Shown here: positions 1-8,515 of the stretch, piece after piece | How positions within the stretch are numbered: position 1 is the first letter of the stretch | Layout: each line of letters begins with the position of its first letter | The notes under the pieces: generated by a model | The model's input: only the letters and a program-made list of their open reading frames with translations | The model's database searches: none | What the model was told of the DNA's origin: nothing | Translations under genes and position numbers: made by a program | Origin: JAOUGY01 sp963785075 | GTDB lineage: Bacteria; Actinomycetota; Acidimicrobiia; Spongiisociales; ZC4RG35 | Length of the DNA stretch: 64,000 nucleotides | Assembly: GCA_963785075.1 (NCBI GenBank) | Contig: CAWATW010000008.1 | Span: 124,001 to 188,000, forward strand | Direction: 5' to 3'

Positions 1-2
1 GC

Positions 3-236
3 GGCCTGATCCCGTTGGGATCCGTCCTGATCGGCGTCATCGATGGGCTTCCGCGAGGCGCGATGTGGATCGCCATCGGCATCGGCATCGGCATCGGTGC
101 CTGGCACCGAGACATCCGACTTGCGGTCCGGCCACTCGCAGGTGAAGCCCGGGCCATCCCGATGCTGCCAGAGATGGTGCCGTCGGAGATCCTCGACGCC
201 GCCGGGCTCGACGAGCGCGGTCGACCGGTGAAATGA
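3..236 (+). CDS. Small membrane protein, 5' end at window edge
   Basis: The reading frame is open to the left edge, so the true start may lie outside the window. Inside it a TTG at 15 and an ATG at 63 are possible starts. The visible part has a hydrophobic stretch made of an Ile-Gly repeat (bases about 73-100, a 6-bp ATCGGC tandem repeat), followed by a polar C-terminus ending in DERGRPVK. It overlaps the next gene by ATGA, so the two are probably translated together. I recognise no family. A single membrane span is inferred from composition only. Confidence 0.4.
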   Translation, partial: GLIPLGSVLIGVIDGLPRGAMWIAIGIGIGIGAWHRDIRLAVRPLAGEARAIPMLPEMVPSEILDAAGLDERGRPVK

Positions 237-538
237 CCATGAGACGCCGCCCCAACCCCTGGATTGCGATCCCATCGGTTCTCGCTGGCATACTCGCCGG
301 CCTCGTCGGTTGGGCTGTCACCGATCTGTCGTGCCAGCCAGGGCTCAACCTCGACGAGGGAGACGGATGCCCCATCGTCGCCGTTTCGGTCGGCATTGGC
401 TTGTTCCTCGCCACCACCATCGGGATCGCCATCGTCCTCGTGCTCGTCTACCGATCGCTGGCCGAGCACCGGGAGGCCACCCAGCGCGGGTTCGAGCCCC
501 CCGGACCGGGATGTGAAGTACCGGAGGACAGCGCCTGA
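233..538 (+). CDS. Small two-span membrane protein
   Basis: A 101-residue protein starts at an ATG that overlaps the stop of the preceding small gene (ATGA). Two hydrophobic segments, near residues 10-30 and 48-72, flank a short acidic loop with two cysteines (sequence LSCQPG and GDGC). The C-terminal tail is charged. The topology and the coupling to the upstream small membrane protein suggest a two-gene unit of membrane proteins of unknown function. No domain is recognised. Confidence 0.5.
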   Translation: MTMRRRPNPWIAIPSVLAGILAGLVGWAVTDLSCQPGLNLDEGDGCPIVAVSVGIGLFLATTIGIAIVLVLVYRSLAEHREATQRGFEPPGPGCEVPEDSA

Positions 539-648
539 GCCGGATGATCCGAGTGCCGACCTCGGCCCCACGGAGTGCGTACTAGTGCGGACGCGCCCGG
601 GACGTTTGACGCTGGCACCACACGACGCCGGCCGCGACACTGTGCTCG

Positions 649-831
649 ATGCACGCGCTGGCCCGGATCGCGGATTTTGTTCACGCCTCCGGCCGCTGCA
701 TGTTCGGATTCCATGGTCACTGCGCCGGAGTTGCCGGGAGAAGCGACGGCCGCATTGGACTCTGCTGGTGCCGCTGCCACGAGCGCTGGCTGACGGCGGA
801 AACACCCGATTCGGTCAGGTCGCCCGACTGA
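649..831 (+). CDS. Small Cys/His-rich protein, possibly metal binding
   Basis: A 60-residue frame contains CMFGFHGHC followed about 17 residues later by CWCRCH. That gives five cysteines and three histidines within about 30 residues. The C-x-C-x-C-H pattern with an upstream H-x-H-C resembles short zinc-binding proteins found in actinobacteria and their phages, but I cannot name a family. There is no clear ribosome binding site. The 3' end overlaps the convergent fabF gene by 17 bases. Cys/His clustering is the main evidence that the frame is coding. Confidence 0.4.
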   Translation: MHALARIADFVHASGRCMFGFHGHCAGVAGRSDGRIGLCWCRCHERWLTAETPDSVRSPD

Positions 832-2062
832 AGATCAGCGCAACGTTGTGGCCACCGAACCCGAACGAGTTGGACATCACGTGATCGACCGTGGCTTGCC
901 GCGCCTCGTTCGGTATGTAGTCGAGATCACATTCGGAGTCGGGCGTGTCGTAGTTGATCGTCGGAGGAAGGACTCCGTCGCGTATCGCCCGTATGGAGGC
1001 GATGGCCTCGACCGCCCCGGCGGCACCGAGCAGATGGCCGGTCATCGACTTCGTGGATGAGATCGGAACCGATTCTGCGTGGGAGCCGAACGCCATCTTG
1101 ATCGCCGCTGTCTCGGTGGCATCGTTGGCCTCGGTCGAGGTTCCATGGGCGTTGATGTAGCCGATGTCCGCAGCGTCGAGCTCGGCGTCGGCAAGGGCCG
1201 CCGTCATCGCCCGCATCGCCCCGGTGCCACCGGGCCGCGGCAAAGTCATGTGATAGGCATCGGCGGACATTCCGTACCCGGTGAACTCGGCGAGGATCTC
1301 GGCCCCGCGAGCGACGGCACGGTCACGATCCTCCAGAACCAGCATCGCCGCACCCTCACCCATCACGAACCCGTTGCGGTCGGCATCGAAGGGTCGGGAC
1401 GCAGCCTGCGGATCGTCGTTGCGGGTCGACAGGGCCTGCGCGTTGGCGAATCCGGCAACTCCATACTCGGTGATGGCCGCCTCCGTTCCACCGGCGACCA
1501 TGACATCGGCGGCACCGCGTCGGATCATCATGGCGGCGTCCCCGATCGCGTTGGCCGATGCCGAGCAGGCGGTCACGGTGCACGAGACCGGTCCGAGGAG
1601 ATGGTGCTCTATCGACACCAGCCCGGCGGGCATGTTGGCGATGATCTTGGGGATGCCGAAGGGGCTGACGCGAGTCGGCCCACGTTCGCGCATCGTGTCG
1701 ATCTCGTCGATGAAGGTCTGCATGCCACCGAATCCGACACCCACCACCGCTCCAGAGCGGGCCGCGAGCTCGGAATCAGGATCGATTTCGATGCCCGACT
1801 CCGCGAGCGCTTCCGCGGCGGCGATGAGGGCGAACTGGGAGAAGCGGTCGTATCGACGGACGGTCTTGCGATCGAAATACTGCTCGGGATCGAAGTCGTG
1901 CACCTCGGCCGCGATGGTGACCTTCTGGTCGGAGGCATCGAACAGCGAGATGTGCCCGACTCCCGACCGGCCGCCGACCAGGGCGTCCCAGGTCTCGGCA
2001 TGGGTGTGACCAACAGGCGTGATCGCGCCGATGCCGGTCACGACGACACGACGACCGTTCAT
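815..2062 (-). CDS. fabF: Beta-ketoacyl-ACP synthase II
   Basis: The 415-residue condensing enzyme elongates acyl-ACP with malonyl-ACP in the cytosolic type II fatty acid synthase. The thiolase-fold catalytic set is complete: Cys166 in TACSAS, His306 in NAHGTST, Lys338 in STKSM and His343 in TGHLLGAAGA. The C-terminal NSFGFGGHN loop is typical of FabF. It is the last gene of the fabD-fabH-fabG-acpP-fabF operon and begins one base after the acpP stop. Length is normal for the family (about 410-415). FabB is an alternative name, but the sequence and operon position fit FabF. Confidence 0.96.
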   Translation of the reverse strand: MNGRRVVVTGIGAITPVGHTHAETWDALVGGRSGVGHISLFDASDQKVTIAAEVHDFDPEQYFDRKTVRRYDRFSQFALIAAAEALAESGIEIDPDSELAARSGAVVGVGFGGMQTFIDEIDTMRERGPTRVSPFGIPKIIANMPAGLVSIEHHLLGPVSCTVTACSASANAIGDAAMMIRRGAADVMVAGGTEAAITEYGVAGFANAQALSTRNDDPQAASRPFDADRNGFVMGEGAAMLVLEDRDRAVARGAEILAEFTGYGMSADAYHMTLPRPGGTGAMRAMTAALADAELDAADIGYINAHGTSTEANDATETAAIKMAFGSHAESVPISSTKSMTGHLLGAAGAVEAIASIRAIRDGVLPPTINYDTPDSECDLDYIPNEARQATVDHVMSNSFGFGGHNVALIFSRAT

Positions 2063-2063
2063 G

Positions 2064-2309
2064 TCAGGAGTTGAGCTTGCCGTGGACCAGATCCGTCGCC
2101 TGACCGACCGTGTGGATGTTCTCGGCTTCCTCGTCGGGGATCTTCACGCCGAACTCGTCTTCCAGGGCCATGAGCAACTCGACGACACCGAGCGAGTCGA
2201 CCTCGAGATCGTCCTCGAAATTGGCATCGTCGTTGATCTTGTCTGCGTCGAGACCCAGCTCGTTCACCAGCACCTGGTGCAGGCGCGAGGAGATTTCACT
2301 GCGCTCCAT
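2064..2309 (-). CDS. acpP: Acyl carrier protein
   Basis: An 81-residue acidic carrier protein holds growing acyl chains on a 4'-phosphopantetheine arm. The attachment serine is Ser39 in the EVDSLG motif, and the rest is a typical four-helix ACP sequence (VELLMALEDEFGVKIPDE). A strong Shine-Dalgarno sequence (AAAGGAGAG) precedes the ATG. It lies between fabG (57-base gap) and fabF (1-base gap), as in many bacterial fab clusters. Confidence 0.97.
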   Translation of the reverse strand: MERSEISSRLHQVLVNELGLDADKINDDANFEDDLEVDSLGVVELLMALEDEFGVKIPDEEAENIHTVGQATDLVHGKLNS

Positions 2310-2366
2310 CGTCTCTCCTTTCCGATTGTCTCCGATGACCGCGGCACCCTACACGCTGCGGAGCAG

Positions 2367-3107
2367 TCACAGCGCGATTCCCCCGTCGACGCTGAGGACC
2401 TGCCCGGTGACGTAGGCCGCTGCGTCCGAGGCGAGAAAACCAACCGCCGCCGCCACCTCTTCGGCCGTGCCGAATCGGCCGAGGGTGATCGAGCCGAGGG
2501 CGCCAGCCTTCACGTCGTCGCCGAGCGCTTCGGTCATGTCCGTGCCGATGAACCCTGGTGCGACCACGTTGACCGTGATGTTTCGTGCCCCCACTTCCTT
2601 GGCGACCGACTTCGAGAAACCGATCAACCCGGCCTTCGAGGCGGCGTAGTTCGCCTGTCCAGGATTGCCGGCGATGCCCGACACCGAGGCGATCGAGATC
2701 ACGCGGCCCCACTTGGCTCGCAACATGCCCCGCAGAGCAGCCTTCGTGCACAAAAAGGCCGAGCGGAGGTTCGTGGCGATCACCTGGTCGAATTCCTCGA
2801 GCGACATTCGGAGCAGCAGGTTGTCACGGGTGATACCCGCGTTGTTGACCAGGATCGTGGGGGCGCCCAGCGCAGCTGACACCTCGGCGAACATCCCGTC
2901 GACCCGCTCCGGGTCAGCCACGTCCGCGCCGACTGCGACGGCGGTCCCGCCGCCACCGGTGATCTCGGCCACGACCTCGTCTGCGGCGTCGCGCCTCGTT
3001 GCATAGTTGATGGCCACGGCGCAGCCCTGCGCGGCGAGGCCGACGGCGATCGCACGTCCGATCCCTCGAGACCCGCCGGTGACCAGTGCGACGCGCGGCT
3101 CGGTCAT
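2367..3107 (-). CDS. fabG: 3-oxoacyl-ACP reductase
   Basis: A 246-residue short-chain dehydrogenase performs the first, NADPH-dependent reduction of each elongation cycle. Visible motifs are the TGGSRGIG cofactor loop (residues 10-17), NNAG at 88-91, and the catalytic Ser141, Tyr154 and Lys158 (YAASK). The C-terminus ends VDGGIAL, as in FabG. The ATG at 3107 overlaps the fabH stop (ATGA). The frame stays open far upstream, but this ATG gives family length and translational coupling. Confidence 0.95.
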   Translation of the reverse strand: MTEPRVALVTGGSRGIGRAIAVGLAAQGCAVAINYATRRDAADEVVAEITGGGGTAVAVGADVADPERVDGMFAEVSAALGAPTILVNNAGITRDNLLLRMSLEEFDQVIATNLRSAFLCTKAALRGMLRAKWGRVISIASVSGIAGNPGQANYAASKAGLIGFSKSVAKEVGARNITVNVVAPGFIGTDMTEALGDDVKAGALGSITLGRFGTAEEVAAAVGFLASDAAAYVTGQVLSVDGGIAL

Positions 3108-4189
3108 GCCGACGCTCCGGGGTGGCCGAAGAACTCGAGGTTGGGTGCGATCAGATCCCACACCGACTCGTCGGTGTCCGGTATCGACATCTGCGACGTT
3201 GCGATCGGCTCGACCCGCTGCCCCCATCGGAGGGCGGCCGCCGCCCATGTGAGACCGCCGCCGAATGCAGCGAAGACGATCCGTGAGCCGTGATTCACCC
3301 GACCGCTCTCGACGGCTTCGGCGAGCGCCACGGGGATGGTGGCCGCCGACGTGTTGCCGTAGGCGTGAACGTTGACGAAGACCTTCGACGAGTCGAGCCC
3401 GAGTTTCCGCGCGGTCGCATCGATGATGCGGAGATTGGCCTGGTGCGGGATGAGGAGATCGACATCGTCGAGCTCCCATCCGGCGTCGCGGACCACATTC
3501 AGCGACGCCTCCCCCATCTTGGTCACTGCCCGACGGAAGACTTCCGGCCCGTCCATGTAGACACCGGCGCGGTGCGGGTCGGTGACCTTGCGTGGAGCCC
3601 CGGTCCCGTACTCGGGCACGCAGAGGTGCGGTGCTGCGCTGCCATCCACGCCGAGCTCTGAGGACAGCACGCCGAGCGGCTCGTCGGTCGCCTCGAGCAC
3701 CGCGGCGCCGGCGCCGTCTCCGAACAGGACGCACGTCGTACGATCCGTGTAGTCCACCACGTAACTCAGCTTCTCGGCTCCGACGATCCCGACCCGGCGG
3801 GCCATACCGGATCGAATCATTCCGGTCGCCACGACGGTTGCATAGAGGAACCCGGAACAGTTCGCATTCAGGTCGAATGCACCTCCCCCGATCGGGCCGA
3901 GTCGGGCCTGCACGAGGGCGGAGGTCGGGGGGATGAGGGTCTCAGGCGTACATGTCGCCGTGATCAGGGCATCGAGCTCGCCCGGTTCGCGACCTGCCGA
4001 GGCCAGGGCGTGGTCCATCGCCACGGCCGCGAGCTCGCTCAGCCCGACATGTGAAATCCGGCGCTCTTTGATTCCCGTGCGCGTCGTGATCCAATCGTCG
4101 CTCGTCTCGACGATCTTCTCCAGATCGGAATTGGACAGCACGGCGGGCGGCAGCGCCTTGCCCCAACCGGTGATCTCCGCGTATCTCAT
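3104..4189 (-). CDS. fabH: Beta-ketoacyl-ACP synthase III
   Basis: The initiating condensing enzyme joins acyl-CoA with malonyl-ACP. The catalytic triad is present: Cys111 (NANCSGFLYA), His249 (IPHQAN) and Asn279 (YGNTSAAT). The ATG at 4189 was chosen because it follows GGAGGT at suitable spacing and begins MRYAEITGWG, as expected for FabH. At 361 residues it is about 30 longer than usual: the catalytic domain ends near residue 325 and is followed by a polar tail (ATSQMSIPDTDESVWDL) absent from E. coli FabH. It overlaps fabG by ATGA. Confidence 0.93.
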   Translation of the reverse strand: MRYAEITGWGKALPPAVLSNSDLEKIVETSDDWITTRTGIKERRISHVGLSELAAVAMDHALASAGREPGELDALITATCTPETLIPPTSALVQARLGPIGGGAFDLNANCSGFLYATVVATGMIRSGMARRVGIVGAEKLSYVVDYTDRTTCVLFGDGAGAAVLEATDEPLGVLSSELGVDGSAAPHLCVPEYGTGAPRKVTDPHRAGVYMDGPEVFRRAVTKMGEASLNVVRDAGWELDDVDLLIPHQANLRIIDATARKLGLDSSKVFVNVHAYGNTSAATIPVALAEAVESGRVNHGSRIVFAAFGGGLTWAAAALRWGQRVEPIATSQMSIPDTDESVWDLIAPNLEFFGHPGASA

Positions 4190-4257
4190 CTCATCGCACC
4201 TCCGGCGGCGCCATGGTAGGCCCACACGAAAGGACCATGCCGGATGACCCGCCGCCG

Positions 4258-5184
4258 TCAGGCCAGGTCTGCCACCACTTCCTCGATCGCTCCGAGGTGA
4301 GAAACCACGTGAACGGTGGCACCGTCGACGGTGCGCTTCGCCATGCCCGCCGTGACGTCACCCGGTCCGATGTGGAGGAATGTGTCGATCCCGGCCCGGG
4401 CCATGTTGGTGAGGGTGTCGGCGAAGAGCACCGGTGAGACGATCTGCACAGCAAGTTCGTCGACGATCTCGTCGGTGGCGAGCGGTTCGGCGGAGACGTT
4501 GCCGTACACGGGGAAATGACCGTCCACCGGCGAAACCTGGGTGACCGCGGTCCTGAATGCATCACGGGCGGGGGCCATGAACGGCGAGTGAAACGCACCC
4601 GCCACCTTCAGGCGTACGGCCCGACGAACGCCCAGCTCACGTCCGTTTTCCTCGAGCCATTCGAGATCAGCCGCTCCCCCGGCGACCACAACCTGACCGG
4701 GAGCGTTGACGTTGGCGACCGTGAGCCGCCCCCCGCCGGCCGCGTTGGCACAACAGACCGACTCCGCAAGCTCCACGTCGGCACCCAGAAGGGCCGCCAT
4801 CCCCGAAGGTTCCACATCGGCTGCCGCCTGCATCGCCTTGCCACGTTCGGCGACGAGACGCAAGGCGGTCGTGAAATCGAGCGAGCCGTTCGCCACCAGG
4901 GCACTGAACTCACCGAGCGAGTGGCCGGCCGCCGCCGCCGGCGGCTCCGGGAGACGGTCGGCGAGCGCCTCCCACAAGGCGACGGTCACGGCGAACAGCG
5001 CCGGTTGGGCGTGCTCGGTCCGGGTGAGCTCCTCCTCGGGCCCTTCGAGACACATCGATCGGAGAGACCAGCCGAGCACTTCGTCGGCCGACTCGCCGAG
5101 CAGATCGGGACGAGCGTCGAACAGATCGGCTCCCATGCCGACGGACTGGCTCCCCTGACCGGGGAAGAGAATGGCGTAGGGCAT
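4258..5184 (-). CDS. fabD: Malonyl-CoA:ACP transacylase
   Basis: The 308-residue enzyme charges ACP with malonate for fatty acid synthesis. It carries the GQGSQ oxyanion motif (residues 9-13), nucleophile Ser89 in GHSLGEF and His199 in GAFHSPFM. It heads the fab operon. The ATG at 5184 was chosen over upstream in-frame codons because homology begins at MPYAILFPGQG, and a TATCCT -10 box lies 8 bases before it, suggesting a leaderless transcript. Sequence upstream of this start is repeat DNA, not coding. Confidence 0.94.
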   Translation of the reverse strand: MPYAILFPGQGSQSVGMGADLFDARPDLLGESADEVLGWSLRSMCLEGPEEELTRTEHAQPALFAVTVALWEALADRLPEPPAAAAGHSLGEFSALVANGSLDFTTALRLVAERGKAMQAAADVEPSGMAALLGADVELAESVCCANAAGGGRLTVANVNAPGQVVVAGGAADLEWLEENGRELGVRRAVRLKVAGAFHSPFMAPARDAFRTAVTQVSPVDGHFPVYGNVSAEPLATDEIVDELAVQIVSPVLFADTLTNMARAGIDTFLHIGPGDVTAGMAKRTVDGATVHVVSHLGAIEEVVADLA

Positions 5185-5192
5185 GGACGGGG

Positions 5193-5198
5193 AGGATA
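5193..5198 (-). promoter_or_regulatory. Probable -10 box of the fab operon
   Basis: Reading the minus strand, TATCCT ends 8 bases before the fabD ATG. This matches the spacing seen before many other first genes in the window, so the message probably has almost no leader. The corresponding -35 region falls inside the adjacent 7-bp repeat array. Confidence 0.5.
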
Positions 5199-5206
5199 GA
5201 GCGAGC

Positions 5207-5256
5207 GCGTCTTGCGCCATGCGTTTTGCGTCATACGTCATGCGTCTTGCGTCATG
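5207..5256. repeat. 7-bp tandem repeat array, GCGTCWT type
   Basis: Seven consecutive heptamers stand in strict register: GCGTCTT, GCGCCAT, GCGTTTT, GCGTCAT, ACGTCAT, GCGTCTT, GCGTCAT, followed by GCG. The array begins about 10 bases upstream of the fabD -10 box and runs into the first 133-bp repeat unit. Related 7-bp arrays occur at five other intergenic loci in this window. Confidence 0.9.
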
Positions 5257-5632
5257 CGCGGCCTTGCCGCGAACCACAGCTCCACCATGCACCGTCACCT
5301 GACGCCGCCCGACACGAACCCAACCCGCCGTCAGAACGGCACGCGGGGGTCTGGGGGTCGCCCCCAAGCGTCATGCGTCTTGCGTCATGCGCGGCCTTGC
5401 CGCGAACCACAGCTCCACCATGCACCGTCACCTGACGCCGCCCGACACGAACCCAACCCGCCGTCAGGACGGCACGCGGGGGTCTGGGGGTCGCCCCCAA
5501 GCGTCATGCGTCTTGCGTCATGCGCGGCCTTGCCGCGAACCACAGCTTCACCGTGCATCGTCACCTGACGCCGCCCGACACGAACCCAACCCGCCGTCAG
5601 AACGGCACGCGGGGGTCTGGGGGTCGCCCCCC
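5235..5632. repeat. 133-bp tandem repeat, three copies
   Basis: Three near-identical units of exactly 133 bp begin at 5235, 5368 and 5501. They differ by only a few bases (for example AACGGC versus GACGGC, and CTCCACCATG versus TTCACCGTG). Each unit contains three GCGTCWT heptamers, a hairpin CGCGGC-CTT-GCCGCG, and a G-rich end GGGGGTCTGGGGGTCGCCCCC-like segment that can form a GGGGG/CCCCC stem. Frames stay open through the units but resemble no protein. The array separates fabD from the end of the threonine aldolase gene. Confidence 0.93.
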
Positions 5633-5643
5633 AGAAATCACAG

Positions 5644-6681
5644 TCAGCTTCCAACAACCGCGTCGACGAGGCGGTCGGCGTCGGCCGCATCGACGTCTCG
5701 ATGGGTGACGATCCTCCAGTTCCCGCCGACGAGAGGTGGGTTGGCCTTGACACCGCGCTCGGCCAGGCGGGCCGCCGTCTCGTCCCATGATCTTCCGAGG
5801 TGGTCGAACACGACGTTGACGATGTTGGTTTCGACCGAGTCCAGATCGACGGCGTGGGGCCAGTGGGCGGCGATGCGCGCTGCGATCCTGCGGGCCAGTT
5901 GGTGGTCCTCGGTCAGACGACCGCGGTCGGCGAGAGCGACGCGTGCCGCGGCGGCCAGCACACCGACCTGTCTCATCCCGCCGCCCAATCGCTTGCGAAG
6001 GTATCGAGCCTCGGCGATGTCGTCGAAAGTCCCGCACAGGATCGATCCCACGGGCGCTCCCAAGCCCTTCGAGAAGCAGAACGTCACGGTGTCGGTGCCG
6101 TGGGCGATCTGGTCGGCGCCTACTTCGAGGGCGGCAGCAGCGTTGAACACACGTGCGCCGTCGAGATGGACTCGGAGCCGGTGACGCCGTGCTGCTTCGA
6201 TCCCGGCGGTCATGGTCTCCAGCCTGATGACCCGACCTCCAGAGAGGTTGTGGGTGTTCTCCCACACCATCAGCCGTATGCGTGGGTAGAAGCGTCCGGC
6301 CGCTGCCATCGCCACGTCGATCTGATGAGCCTCGATGGCTCCTCCCGGGGCGTGGACCGTACGGAACGCAACACCCGACAGCGCCGATGCTGCTCCGACT
6401 TCGACATTGCGACAGTGGGCACCCTCGTCGACCAGCACTTCCTCACCCGGATGGGTTTGGAGCATGATCGCCAGTTGGTTCCCCATGGTGCCCGTCGGCA
6501 CGAACAGGGCCGCTTCTTTGCCCATGAGGTCGGCGACTTCTTCCTGGAGCGCATTGACCGTCGGATCGTCGCCGTATACGTCGTCTCCGACGTCTGCCTC
6601 GGCCATCGCTCTACGCATGGCGTCGGTCGGGCGGGTGACTGTGTCGGATCGGAAGTCGGCGGTGCCGTCTGCAAAGGCCAT
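5644..6681 (-). CDS. ltaE: Low-specificity L-threonine aldolase
   Basis: A 345-residue PLP enzyme of the threonine aldolase/beta-eliminating lyase family cleaves L-threonine (or allo-threonine) to glycine and acetaldehyde. The N-terminal RSDTVTRPT and GDDVYGDDPTVN segments are hallmarks. Asp174 (HLDGAR) should hold the pyridine nitrogen, and Lys205 (FSKGLGAPVGS) should bind PLP. A TAGCCT box lies 7 bases before the ATG, consistent with a leaderless monocistronic message. Substrate stereopreference cannot be read from the sequence. Confidence 0.92.
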   Translation of the reverse strand: MAFADGTADFRSDTVTRPTDAMRRAMAEADVGDDVYGDDPTVNALQEEVADLMGKEAALFVPTGTMGNQLAIMLQTHPGEEVLVDEGAHCRNVEVGAASALSGVAFRTVHAPGGAIEAHQIDVAMAAAGRFYPRIRLMVWENTHNLSGGRVIRLETMTAGIEAARRHRLRVHLDGARVFNAAAALEVGADQIAHGTDTVTFCFSKGLGAPVGSILCGTFDDIAEARYLRKRLGGGMRQVGVLAAAARVALADRGRLTEDHQLARRIAARIAAHWPHAVDLDSVETNIVNVVFDHLGRSWDETAARLAERGVKANPPLVGGNWRIVTHRDVDAADADRLVDAVVGS

Positions 6682-6773
6682 GGCGACCAGGCTACGAGTC
6701 GATATGGTCGACTGGGGTCATTGCGGCCCACATCACATCCTCAGCATGCTCGCACAGTCGCCGAGCAACGAGG

Positions 6774-7226
6774 TCAGCGGCGTGCTTGGAACGCGGTCAC
6801 GAACGCCTCCGGATTGCCGAGCTTTGGCGCCTCGAAGACCTTCACGCTGTCGTCGTCGAAGACGACAGCGAGCTTGGACGACACTTTGCCGGGTTCCAGT
6901 GCCATCTTCTTGACCCGATCGACGGGGATCGTCGTTTCCAGGCCCTTGGGCTTGCCGGACAACTGCGAATGCCCGAACACGAGCATCTTCGTAGCCGTGA
7001 GCGCCAACACCACGTTCTTCGACGGAATCTGAGCCGCCACACCGTCGGACGTGCTGAGGTCGGTGTGGGTGGCTCCGGCGACGATCGACCCCACCACTCC
7101 CCCGACGCCCATGCCGATCGCAGACGCCATGTTGCCGGACGGTTGCACGAACAGCGCTCCGGTCACGGTTTCGGGCCCGATGTCGCCAGAACAGGCTTTC
7201 TGAACCTTCTTCACCCAGTCGACCAC
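6774..7226 (-). CDS. Conserved-type hypothetical protein, possibly PH-like
   Basis: A 150-residue protein begins at a GTG preceded by GGGGAG six bases upstream; earlier in-frame codons would overlap the aminotransferase gene. The middle has a glycine-rich hydrophobic stretch (GMGVGGVVGSIVAGA). The C-terminal half looks like a small beta-barrel (TATKMLVFG, TTIPVDRVKKM, VVFDDDSVKVFEAP). This arrangement resembles PH-like proteins that monitor or bind a ligand, but the assignment is weak. No catalytic motif is seen. Confidence 0.65.
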   Translation of the reverse strand: MVDWVKKVQKACSGDIGPETVTGALFVQPSGNMASAIGMGVGGVVGSIVAGATHTDLSTSDGVAAQIPSKNVVLALTATKMLVFGHSQLSGKPKGLETTIPVDRVKKMALEPGKVSSKLAVVFDDDSVKVFEAPKLGNPEAFVTAFQARR

Positions 7227-7305
7227 GATGATCTCCCCATTGTCGGATGAGACTTCAGATCCGGGTCGTGGCCGTCTGATACGCGCCCCCGGGCGCGAAC
7301 CGTGT

Positions 7306-8484
7306 TCACAGTCGGTCGAGTGCTTTGCGGATGCCGGCAACGGCCTGTCGAATGCGGTGATCGTTCTCCACGAGGGCAAACCGCACGAATCCCTCGCCGG
7401 TCGGCCCGAATCCCATGCCCGGGCTGACGGCCACCTTGGCGTTGTCGATCAGATGAATCGCAAAGTCCAGACTTCCCATCTCGGAGTATGGGTCGGGCAG
7501 GGGCGCCCACACGAACATCGTGCCCTTGGGCTTCTCGATCTTCCAACCTGTGCGGTTGAGGCCGTCGACCAGGGCATCGCGCCGAGCCCGATAGATCTCG
7601 TTGACCTCATCGACGTAGTCATCGCCTTCGTTGAGGGCGATGATCGACGCGATCTGGATCGGCTGGAAGGTGCCGTAGTCCAGGTACGACTTGAGTTTGG
7701 CGAGGGCGGCGATGATCTCCGGGTTCCCGACCAGAAACCCCATCCGCCATCCGGCCATCGAATGTCCCTTCGTGAGCGTGTACAGCTCGACACCGACCTC
7801 TTTGGCACCCGGGACCTCGAGCATCGACGGCGGCACGTATCCGTCGAATGCAATGTCGGCGTATGCGAAGTCGTGAACGAGGATGACACCGTGCTGGTGG
7901 GCGAAGCTGACGAGCTTCTCGAAGAACTCGACGTCCACGCAGTGAGTGGTCGGGTTGTGCGGGAAGGACACGACGATGACCTTGGGCTGGGGCCACGAGT
8001 TCCTGAACATCCGCTCGAGGACGTCGAAGTAGTCGACTTCCGAATCGATGGGAGCCATGCGCGCCTCAGCGCCGGCCATCGACGCGGCATAGATGTGGAT
8101 CGGGTACGACGGAGTCGGCACGATGGCGGCGTCGCCCGGCTGCACGAGCACCCACATGAGGTGCGAGAGGCCTTCCTTCGCACCGATGGTCGAAATCACT
8201 TCTGTCTCAGGATCGAGGGTCACGCCAAAGCGCCGTTGGTAGCGCTCGGCCACCGCCTTCCGGAGATTCGGCAGACCCCGTGACACGGAGTATCGGTGGT
8301 TGCGAGGGTTGCGGGCAGCTTCGATGAGTTTGTCCACCACAAACGGCGCCGACGGGACGTCTGGATTTCCAAAACCCAGGTCCACCACGTCCTCGCCGGC
8401 CCGGCGGGCGGCCATCTTGCGCTGGTTGACCTCTGCGAACACGTAGGGCGGGAGATTGTCGATACGCCGGAACTGGAAGTCCAT
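7306..8484 (-). CDS. Alanine-type class I/II aminotransferase
   Basis: A 392-residue fold-type I PLP aminotransferase. The opening FRRIDNLPPYVF matches the AlaC group of alanine/pyruvate transaminases. Motifs include GFGNPD, YSVSRGLPNLRKA, FPHNPTT and the PLP-lysine segment LTKGHSMAGWR with Lys239. The final FALVEN has the substrate-carboxylate arginine just upstream (VRFALVEN). It probably makes alanine from pyruvate; LL-diaminopimelate or other AlaC-like activity is possible. TAGGCT lies 7 bases before the ATG. Confidence 0.85.
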   Translation of the reverse strand: MDFQFRRIDNLPPYVFAEVNQRKMAARRAGEDVVDLGFGNPDVPSAPFVVDKLIEAARNPRNHRYSVSRGLPNLRKAVAERYQRRFGVTLDPETEVISTIGAKEGLSHLMWVLVQPGDAAIVPTPSYPIHIYAASMAGAEARMAPIDSEVDYFDVLERMFRNSWPQPKVIVVSFPHNPTTHCVDVEFFEKLVSFAHQHGVILVHDFAYADIAFDGYVPPSMLEVPGAKEVGVELYTLTKGHSMAGWRMGFLVGNPEIIAALAKLKSYLDYGTFQPIQIASIIALNEGDDYVDEVNEIYRARRDALVDGLNRTGWKIEKPKGTMFVWAPLPDPYSEMGSLDFAIHLIDNAKVAVSPGMGFGPTGEGFVRFALVENDHRIRQAVAGIRKALDRL

Positions 8485-8515
8485 GGGTCAAAGCCTACCG
8501 ACCGGTCTCGCCCAT

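Noticed and set aside
5235..5632. CRISPR-like direct repeats
   Set aside because: The 133-bp units are contiguous and near-identical with no variable spacers, and no cas genes are nearby.
5252..5753. Frames through the 133-bp repeats extending fabD or ltaE upstream
   Set aside because: They are translations of the repeat, identical each 133 bases in shifting frames (133 is not a multiple of 3), and homology starts at fabD's ATG 5184.
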